A stretch of 11,093 nt of DNA, taken from assembly GCA_037134755.1 (NCBI GenBank), contig JBAXLO010000157.1, positions 1-11,093 on the forward strand. Direction: 5' to 3'. The first letter of the stretch is position 1, and the number at the start of each line of letters is the position of its first letter. Made by a program: the position numbers and the translations under genes. This document shows positions 6,776 to 11,093 of the stretch, one piece after another. This DNA comes from JBAXLO01 sp037134755 (lineage in GTDB: Bacteria; Bacteroidota; Bacteroidia; Bacteroidales; JACABE01). Under the pieces are notes generated by a model. It worked only from the letters and a program-made list of their open reading frames with translations, did no database searches and had not been told where the DNA came from.

Positions 6776-6783
6776 CAAAAGTA
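6776..6783 (-). promoter_or_regulatory. -7 box of ackA
   Basis: TACTTTTG on the minus strand, 37 bp before the ATG, is identical to the box of the arginine deiminase gene. At about 18-19 bp upstream lies a weak CTTTA in place of TTTG. No Shine-Dalgarno sequence precedes the start. Confidence 0.55.
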
Positions 6784-6844
6784 TTAAAAATGTTTGAATT
6801 TAAAGGTAGAAAAGCAAAGAAAAATTTAAGATATTTTAAGACAA

Positions 6845-6880
6845 TGCAAATTGTTAGGATATAAACAATCTAACAAAGCA
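6845..6880. other. Imperfect palindrome upstream of ackA
   Basis: TTGTTAG (6851-6857) and CTAACAA (6870-6876) are perfect inverted arms around a 12-nt spacer. A further TGC/GCA pair lies outside after a small bulge. It sits about 60 bp upstream of the ackA -7 box and could be an operator or a cruciform. No known regulator site is recognised. Confidence 0.3.
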
Positions 6881-6900
6881 TTTACGAAATCTTTTTAATA

Positions 6901-6934
6901 AAAAAGACGGACATCTTACGATATCCGTCTTTTT
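6901..6934 (-). terminator. Intrinsic terminator of the HMA-like gene
   Basis: GACGGA (6906-6911) pairs with TCCGTC (6924-6929), flanked by AAAAA (6901-6905) and TTTTT (6930-6934), which extend the stem to 11 bp and give a U tract on either strand. It lies 35 bp after the stop at 6969, pointing to a single-gene unit. Its core differs from the CCTTCATCA terminators. Confidence 0.85.
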
Positions 6935-6968
6935 AAACAATAATAATAGTAAAACCTATTTCTTGAAG

Positions 6969-7340
6969 CTATTTAGCAGGTACAGCTTTCTTTTGTTCAG
7001 CATCTGTACATGTTTTCTTAGCTTTGATTTCTCTTTTTGTAATATCAGTTTCAAAACCTAATTTCTCAATAGCATTATTAATCTTTAAACGATCAGTTGT
7101 GTTCGAATCAAAAGTAAAAGTAACAATCTTTGTGTTAATATCAGCTGATACGGTCTTAACTCCTATAGTTTTTATAATTTCTTTTTCGATAAGAGCCTTT
7201 GCTTTTACATCATTAAAATACACTTTTAATTTAAATTCTGATATGCCTTTCTTTTGATTTTGAGCGAAACTAAATGCAAACATCCCTATCATAAAGATAA
7301 AAAAGAATATTACCGAAACTATGCTTTTATTGTTTTTCAT
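6969..7340 (-). CDS. Exported heavy-metal-associated (HMA)-like protein lacking CxxC
   Basis: This small exported protein has 123 residues from the ATG at 7340. Residues 1-27 or so form a signal peptide (IVSVIFFFIFMIGMFAFSFA then Gln), giving a periplasmic or surface product. The rest fits one ferredoxin-like HMA fold: a beta strand (FKLKVYF), a helix (ALIEKEIIKTIGV), strands with ADINTKIVTFTFD, then the helix INNAIEKLGFETD. Where metal chaperones have MxCxxC, this protein reads FNDVKA, so both metal-binding Cys are replaced. A lone Cys follows in a basic C-terminal tail (KKTCTD). It may bind something other than soft metals, or be a degenerate MerP/CopZ relative. A longer TTG start at 7382 is rejected because the -7 box at 7360-7367 lies inside it. 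No metal ATPase gene is nearby. Confidence 0.7.
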   Translation of the reverse strand: MKNNKSIVSVIFFFIFMIGMFAFSFAQNQKKGISEFKLKVYFNDVKAKALIEKEIIKTIGVKTVSADINTKIVTFTFDSNTTDRLKINNAIEKLGFETDITKREIKAKKTCTDAEQKKAVPAK

Positions 7341-7359
7341 ATTGATTAATTTTAAGTTA

Positions 7360-7367
7360 CAAAGATA
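7360..7367 (-). promoter_or_regulatory. -7 box of the HMA-like gene
   Basis: TATCTTTG on the minus strand matches TAnnTTTG, 19 bp before the ATG at 7340. A TTG lies upstream but only 12 bp away, so the -33 element is not convincing. The box fixes 7340 as the likely start. Confidence 0.55.
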
Positions 7368-7431
7368 CACAAAAAGTAACAACTCGTGTAATAATAATAC
7401 TTATTAAATGTTAATTTTTGTTAGAGTTACA

Positions 7432-8043
7432 CTATCCTTTCTGTTGATCCATGTAAAGTTTCAATAATCTGGCAACATATTTACCAAATACATCAAACTC
7501 TATGTTAATAGTAGTTCCTTCTTTAAAATTATGGAAATTAGTTACCTGATAAGTAAATGGAATAATAGCAACTGAAAACAATCCCGGCTTTGAATCTACA
7601 ACTGTTAAACTAACACCATTAACAGATATAGAGCCCTTTTCAACAGTAATATTATTCTTACTTACATCATATTGGAATGTATATTTCCAACTGCCATCCA
7701 TCTCTTCAACCTTGCAACAAACTGCTGTTTGATCAACATGACCCTGCACAATATGACCATCAAATCTGCCATCCATCTTCATCGAACGTTCCAGATTAAC
7801 CTCGTAACCGGGAGTCCAGGTGCCTAGATTCGTTTTATCGAGTGTTTCCTGAATTGCAGTAACTACATATTGATTCTTTTCGTAATCAACTTTAACTACT
7901 GTCAGGCAAACACCATCATGGCTCATGCTTTGATCAATTTTTAACTCCTGTGCAACCGGAGTTTCTATAGTAATATTAAAATTACTTTTGTCTTTTTCGA
8001 TATTTACTACTTTTCCAGTAGCTTCAACTATTCCTGTAAACAT
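7432..8043 (-). CDS. ribE: Riboflavin synthase alpha chain
   Basis: This cytoplasmic enzyme dismutates two 6,7-dimethyl-8-ribityllumazine molecules to riboflavin and a pyrimidinedione (EC 2.5.1.9), the last step of riboflavin synthesis. Its 203 residues form the expected pair of lumazine-binding barrels. The first begins MFTGIVEATGKV and contains MSHDGVCLTVV. The second has FDGHIVQGHVDQ and KGSISVNGVSLTVVD. The usual SVNGVCLTV of the first repeat is SHDGVCLTV here, a small change. The MFTGIVE start is family-typical and fixes the ATG. No other rib genes are adjacent and no FMN riboswitch is recognisable upstream. The 151-bp upstream gap holds a heptamer array and a GC-rich palindrome but no TAnnTTTG box, so its promoter is not identified. 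No clear terminator follows the stop. Confidence 0.96.
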   Translation of the reverse strand: MFTGIVEATGKVVNIEKDKSNFNITIETPVAQELKIDQSMSHDGVCLTVVKVDYEKNQYVVTAIQETLDKTNLGTWTPGYEVNLERSMKMDGRFDGHIVQGHVDQTAVCCKVEEMDGSWKYTFQYDVSKNNITVEKGSISVNGVSLTVVDSKPGLFSVAIIPFTYQVTNFHNFKEGTTINIEFDVFGKYVARLLKLYMDQQKG

Positions 8044-8052
8044 GTTATTTAA

Positions 8053-8073
8053 TTATGAATTATAAATTATGAA
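8053..8073. repeat. Heptamer array upstream of ribE
   Basis: Three 7-bp units, TTATGAA, TTATAAA and TTATGAA, lie 10 bp upstream of the ribE start. They read as TTCATAA in the ribE direction. The motif is the one seen at 13-40 and 2091-2108. Confidence 0.7.
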
Positions 8074-8164
8074 TTTTTTCTCTTTTAATTTATTTTAATT
8101 TTGAATTTTAATTTATATTGAATTATTAAATATAAATATATGAACTTTAATTGTATTCATTCAT

Positions 8165-8180
8165 TCCCGCACGTGCGGGA
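8165..8180. repeat. GC-rich 16-bp perfect palindrome
   Basis: TCCCGCACGTGCGGGA is a perfect palindrome that can form a 6-bp GC stem with an ACGT loop, embedded in very AT-rich DNA. No U tract follows on either strand, so it is not a classical terminator. It could be a dispersed palindromic repeat or a protein-binding site, placed between the surface protein stop and ribE. Confidence 0.6.
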
Positions 8181-8185
8181 CATAA

Positions 8186-8211
8186 TTACTTTACCTACTT
8201 AAGTAAAGTAA
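8186..8211 (-). terminator. Possible weak terminator hairpin at the end of the surface protein gene
   Basis: TTACTTTA (8186-8193) pairs with TAAAGTAA (8204-8211) around a 10-nt loop that contains the stop codon of the T9SS protein gene. The stem is AT-only apart from one C-G pair and is followed by TTATG rather than a U run. Any terminator role would probably need the GC palindrome next to it. Low confidence. Confidence 0.25.
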
Positions 8212-10774
8212 CGCTTCCGTGTAATTGACGAGGTGTAATCCCTTTCAGTCTTATTTCATAAACATCACACACATAAAAGTAAACGCCATCTGAACAAAGT
8301 TCCTTAGTTTGCATATCTTTACCATCCCAATTAATATTAGGATCAGATGTTTTAAAGACTAAAGTTCCCCATCGGTTATATATTTTAATATCTATTTTCT
8401 CAACAGATTTATATGGGAAAGGAACAAACTTATCATTCTTTCCATCACCATTTGGTGTAAATATATTTGGCAACACATAAGAAGCACAACTATCAATATC
8501 AACACAAACAACATTACTCATTAAACCAACATTATTATTAGAATCAATAGCATTGATAACATAACAACCGGCTACTGAAGGAAGATCAGTATGTTTAAAT
8601 TGGGTTATACTTCTATCATTAATAGTTTTTATAATACTAAAATCACCACTTACAAAAGGTTTGTACCAGATATTATATTTAGCAATATCTTCGGAACAAG
8701 AATCAATATTATTCCATGTTAAATCATTTTCGGAAAGCTGACATATAGTCTGAACACTTAAAACCGGAGGACAAGGAGCAACTTTATCAATAGGTGCAGC
8801 GCAAGCCTGCTGCGAAAGATTAATAATTGGATTGGTAATATTATCTATACTATAAGCCCCAATACTTTTGACATAATAACAATATTGAACACCATTAGTA
8901 AGTCCTTTATCATTATAAGTAGTAGTATTTGAAGTCCCGACAGAATCAAAAATATTCGTTATAAGATTCTTTCTGTAAATAATATAATATTGATTATCCC
9001 AAGGCACATTAAAATTATAATTCAATATCATCTTTTTATCAGTAGGAGTAAGACTTAGGTAAACTGAAGAGGCAATATGCGTACTGCCAATAAGAAATCT
9101 ATTTGGAAGATCATTATAAAAATCAATACGGTAGCTATAAGGATTACCGGTTGTATTTAAATTTACATCATGATAAATAGTATCATTAATAGAATTTAAA
9201 GAATCTATCAGAACAAGATTATTAGCAAAGAAATCATTGGAACGATAAATAAGATATTTATAAGGACCGGGGGTTTGAGCAGTATCAATAATAGTTGCCT
9301 TTGACCATATTATAGTATCTGATCCATTAGTTAAATCTGTATTTGTAATACTAACATTGGTAATAATTGGAACATCCCTAATCAAAACAGCACAAGTTTC
9401 AAGAGAGGCATAACTTTCGGCACCATCAGGATAATATGCTATAACAATATAACAATAATCAATACCTTGAATCAATCCTTGACCATTATTGTTATCAATA
9501 AAAGTAGTATCATTAACATCATGAATTGTTGCAATCTGAACATATCCGGTATAAGCAGGAACTCCCGTTTCGCAATAAGCATGATGATAACCATAATATC
9601 CATCTCTTCGATACATCTTATAACCAATAGCATTAGTACATATACTCCTATCCCATTTTAATGAAATAGTATTGCCAACAGCATTAGCAGTAAAATTCTG
9701 AGGAGCCGGTCCGTTTACAGTAATAGTAGTACTTGCAAATGAAACCAGATGTATTGTAGCACCATTATCTGCTACTTTAAATGACAGTTGATAAGGTTGC
9801 TTACGAACATGAATACATTTAGTTGCCCAATAAAATGCTTCAGTAACCTGAGGGGTTCCGGAAGCCGGATAAAATTGTGCAGGACTTGTAGCCAAATTTA
9901 AAGGACCTCCCGTACAACTTAAAGTTACCTGAAGTCCATCAGGACTATAAGCGTGAACATTAAACTGAAGAGTGTCGCCAGCAGTAACACAAGTGTCAGG
10001 AATTGGATCAATTTTAGGTGGATGATTATTACATGTCGCTATAATTATCTGCATATCTCTTGTAATATACCCAATCCTTACACCATTTCGCCATTCTTCA
10101 ATAAGAATAGCAATGTTATACTCTCCCTGCATCACAGGACTATCCCAATAAAAATCACCGGTAACGGGATTTATAGCAATAGTATGATTTGTTAAAGGTA
10201 AGGTATATCCTGCAATATTTAGCCCTCCTGCGCCTCTACAAGTTACTAGCCTGTACGATAAACTATCGCCATCAGGATCATAAGCACCAGGATTATGATA
10301 AAATGGGACACCAACACAACCTTCGTCAATAGGGGGATTTAGTAAAACGGGAGAACTATTTTTAGGATTAATAAAAGGACTAATTATTAGTTCGGTCTCC
10401 ACAAACATAGGGATATTAACAGAATTAGGAATATTGAGTATGCCATAATTACGGTTAGGGTCTTCCATTGTGATTTTATAAGTACCATCACCGGGAAAAG
10501 TGTGAGTAGTAACATATTCGTTGCGACTTATATCATTGGGTAGGTAAAGTTTATTAGTTCTGTCAACAAGTGAGGATGTACCGTCACCCCAAACTAAAGT
10601 CATTTGCGGACGATCAGCAGGGCTAGGGGTATAAGTGTAGGTTATTAGCGTAATTTCGTAAAGAAAAGTATTGGTATTAAGACAACGGTAAGTAATCTCG
10701 GCTGCTCTTTCGTGAGTAGCGAAGGTGCTTATCGAAAGCATAAAGAGTAATAATATGAGTACGTATTTTTTCAA
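8195..10774 (-). CDS. T9SS-secreted multidomain surface protein with type B sorting domain
   Basis: The 859-residue protein is probably exported by Sec and then by the type IX secretion system to the cell surface. MKKYVLILLLFMLSISTFA is a signal peptide. It is followed by THERAAEITYR, close to the H-x-RAGEITY N-terminus common in gliding-associated surface proteins of this phylum. Next come Ig/cadherin-like parts with WGDGT and DPDGDSLSY (to about 350), then four fibronectin III-like segments (about 360-760) with repeated YxxYR motifs. The type B C-terminal sorting domain (about 765-859) has NIFTPNGDGKNDKF, IYNRWGTLVF, NWDGK and the final HGSVTLLK. There is no catalytic motif, so an adhesin or structural role is inferred. 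The start is TTG: no in-frame ATG exists between the upstream stop and the signal peptide, and a TAATTTTG box lies just upstream. No T9SS machinery genes are in the window. Confidence 0.88.
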   Translation of the reverse strand: MKKYVLILLLFMLSISTFATHERAAEITYRCLNTNTFLYEITLITYTYTPSPADRPQMTLVWGDGTSSLVDRTNKLYLPNDISRNEYVTTHTFPGDGTYKITMEDPNRNYGILNIPNSVNIPMFVETELIISPFINPKNSSPVLLNPPIDEGCVGVPFYHNPGAYDPDGDSLSYRLVTCRGAGGLNIAGYTLPLTNHTIAINPVTGDFYWDSPVMQGEYNIAILIEEWRNGVRIGYITRDMQIIIATCNNHPPKIDPIPDTCVTAGDTLQFNVHAYSPDGLQVTLSCTGGPLNLATSPAQFYPASGTPQVTEAFYWATKCIHVRKQPYQLSFKVADNGATIHLVSFASTTITVNGPAPQNFTANAVGNTISLKWDRSICTNAIGYKMYRRDGYYGYHHAYCETGVPAYTGYVQIATIHDVNDTTFIDNNNGQGLIQGIDYCYIVIAYYPDGAESYASLETCAVLIRDVPIITNVSITNTDLTNGSDTIIWSKATIIDTAQTPGPYKYLIYRSNDFFANNLVLIDSLNSINDTIYHDVNLNTTGNPYSYRIDFYNDLPNRFLIGSTHIASSVYLSLTPTDKKMILNYNFNVPWDNQYYIIYRKNLITNIFDSVGTSNTTTYNDKGLTNGVQYCYYVKSIGAYSIDNITNPIINLSQQACAAPIDKVAPCPPVLSVQTICQLSENDLTWNNIDSCSEDIAKYNIWYKPFVSGDFSIIKTINDRSITQFKHTDLPSVAGCYVINAIDSNNNVGLMSNVVCVDIDSCASYVLPNIFTPNGDGKNDKFVPFPYKSVEKIDIKIYNRWGTLVFKTSDPNINWDGKDMQTKELCSDGVYFYVCDVYEIRLKGITPRQLHGSVTLLK

Positions 10775-10811
10775 GCTTTTATGTTGTCTATAATCATTAA
10801 CTATAAAAAGA

Positions 10812-10819
10812 CAAAATTA
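10812..10819 (-). promoter_or_regulatory. -7 box of the T9SS surface protein gene
   Basis: TAATTTTG on the minus strand matches TAnnTTTG, 37 bp before the TTG at 10774. Together with the in-frame TAA just upstream it supports the TTG start. No good -33 element is visible. Confidence 0.5.
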
Positions 10820-10906
10820 GTATTAATTATCTGTTTTATGAATTAAATTTTGTTAATTCGGTGTAAAAAGAATTAAAGCTATTTTTAGAGGTGATTTGGA
10901 GGTGTT

Positions 10907-11093
10907 TTATGAAATAGTATATTTATCAATACGATTAATGTATTCAATTGTATAATTACATAATTTCCCACGCCAAGTCCCTTTAACATAACGAACAGTC
11001 CTTATAACATAGCGAACAGTCCTTATAACATAGCGACAAATGCTTTTAACATAACGAACAGTCCTTTTAACATAGCGACAAATGCTTTTAACA
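10907..11093 (-). CDS. Possible 3' end of a basic heptapeptide-repeat protein (partial)
   Basis: An open minus-strand frame enters from beyond the right edge and stops at a TAA (10907-10909), giving 61 visible residues. The tandem DNA repeat translates into 7-residue units: VKSICRY, VKRTVRY, VKSICRY, VIRTVRY, VIRTVRY and VKGTWRG, followed by a unique tail ending IEYINRIDKYTIS. The units are strongly basic with alternating beta-like residues. A 21-bp DNA unit keeps the frame open on its own, and the plus strand is also open in one frame but without a start. This may therefore be a non-coding minisatellite rather than a gene. No family is recognised. Confidence 0.3.
   Translation of the reverse strand, partial: VKSICRYVKRTVRYVKSICRYVIRTVRYVIRTVRYVKGTWRGKLCNYTIEYINRIDKYTIS
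10985..11093. repeat. 21-bp tandem repeat array with two unit types, runs off the window
   Basis: Five complete 21-bp units begin at 10985, 11006, 11027, 11048 and 11069, with a sixth cut by the window end. Type A is AACATARCGAACAGTCCTTWT and type B is AACATAGCGACAAATGCTTT plus T; the order is A, A, B, A, B. A diverged unit (about 10964-10984, ending GTCCCTTT) precedes them. There is no spacer diversity, so this is not CRISPR. The rest of the 319-bp gap (10775-10984) holds the surface protein's -7 box and otherwise nothing I recognise. Confidence 0.92.

Noticed and set aside
7341..7382. N-terminal extension of the HMA-like protein from a TTG at 7382
   Set aside because: The -7 box at 7360-7367 lies inside it, and the internal ATG at 7340 starts directly at a normal signal peptide.
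7383..7431. Terminator after ribE
   Set aside because: GTAAC/GTTAC and AACTC/GAGTT arms exist but enclose a loop of about 40 nt with no U tract, so the pairing is not convincing.
8044..8194. FMN riboswitch upstream of riboflavin synthase
   Set aside because: The leader is nearly pure A/T with a heptamer array and one palindrome; the conserved GC-rich RFN helices are not present.
10985..11093. CRISPR array at the right edge
   Set aside because: The repeats are directly abutting 21-bp units of two kinds with no unique spacers and no cas genes.

Overview
The window looks like chromosomal DNA from a member of the Bacteroidota (Bacteroidetes), probably a fermentative anaerobe or facultative anaerobe. 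It is AT-rich, Shine-Dalgarno sequences are almost absent, and five genes carry a close-by TAnnTTTG box, the -7 element read by the Bacteroidota primary sigma factor. One large secreted protein ends in a type B sorting domain of the type IX secretion system (T9SS), and another has the OmpBB-type small beta-barrel common in this phylum. Arginine deiminase and acetate kinase both fit substrate-level ATP formation, but their usual partners (arcB/arcC, pta) are not here.

Layout, left to right. A 7-bp tandem repeat array and a good promoter precede a plus-strand arginine deiminase (91-1341). All other recognised genes lie on the minus strand. A second heptamer array separates the deiminase from a HigB-HigA type II toxin-antitoxin pair, toxin first (2041 down to 1405). 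Then come a polytopic GT-C-like membrane glycosyltransferase with a carbohydrate-binding-like C-terminus (2141-4225), and a 303-bp intergenic stretch rich in inverted repeats that ends in a terminator. Next are a secreted beta-barrel protein (4529-5374), acetate kinase (5527-6738), a small exported heavy-metal-associated-like protein that has lost its CxxC (6969-7340), riboflavin synthase alpha (7432-8043), and a T9SS-type multidomain surface protein starting at TTG (8195-10774). The right end holds a 21-bp tandem repeat array that runs off the window. It can be read on the minus strand as the end of a basic heptapeptide-repeat protein.

Apart from higBA, the genes look like independent transcription units: most have their own -7 box and three are closed by clear hairpin terminators. 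The window does not encode one coherent pathway. The parts worth a second look are the non-coding repeats (heptamer arrays at four gene borders, the right-edge 21-bp array, a GC-rich 16-bp palindrome, twin terminators around the barrel gene), the translation signals of the toxin-antitoxin pair, and the metal-site-less HMA-like protein. I found no convincing evidence of a complete new defence or mobile system; the higBA pair is the only defence-type locus seen.
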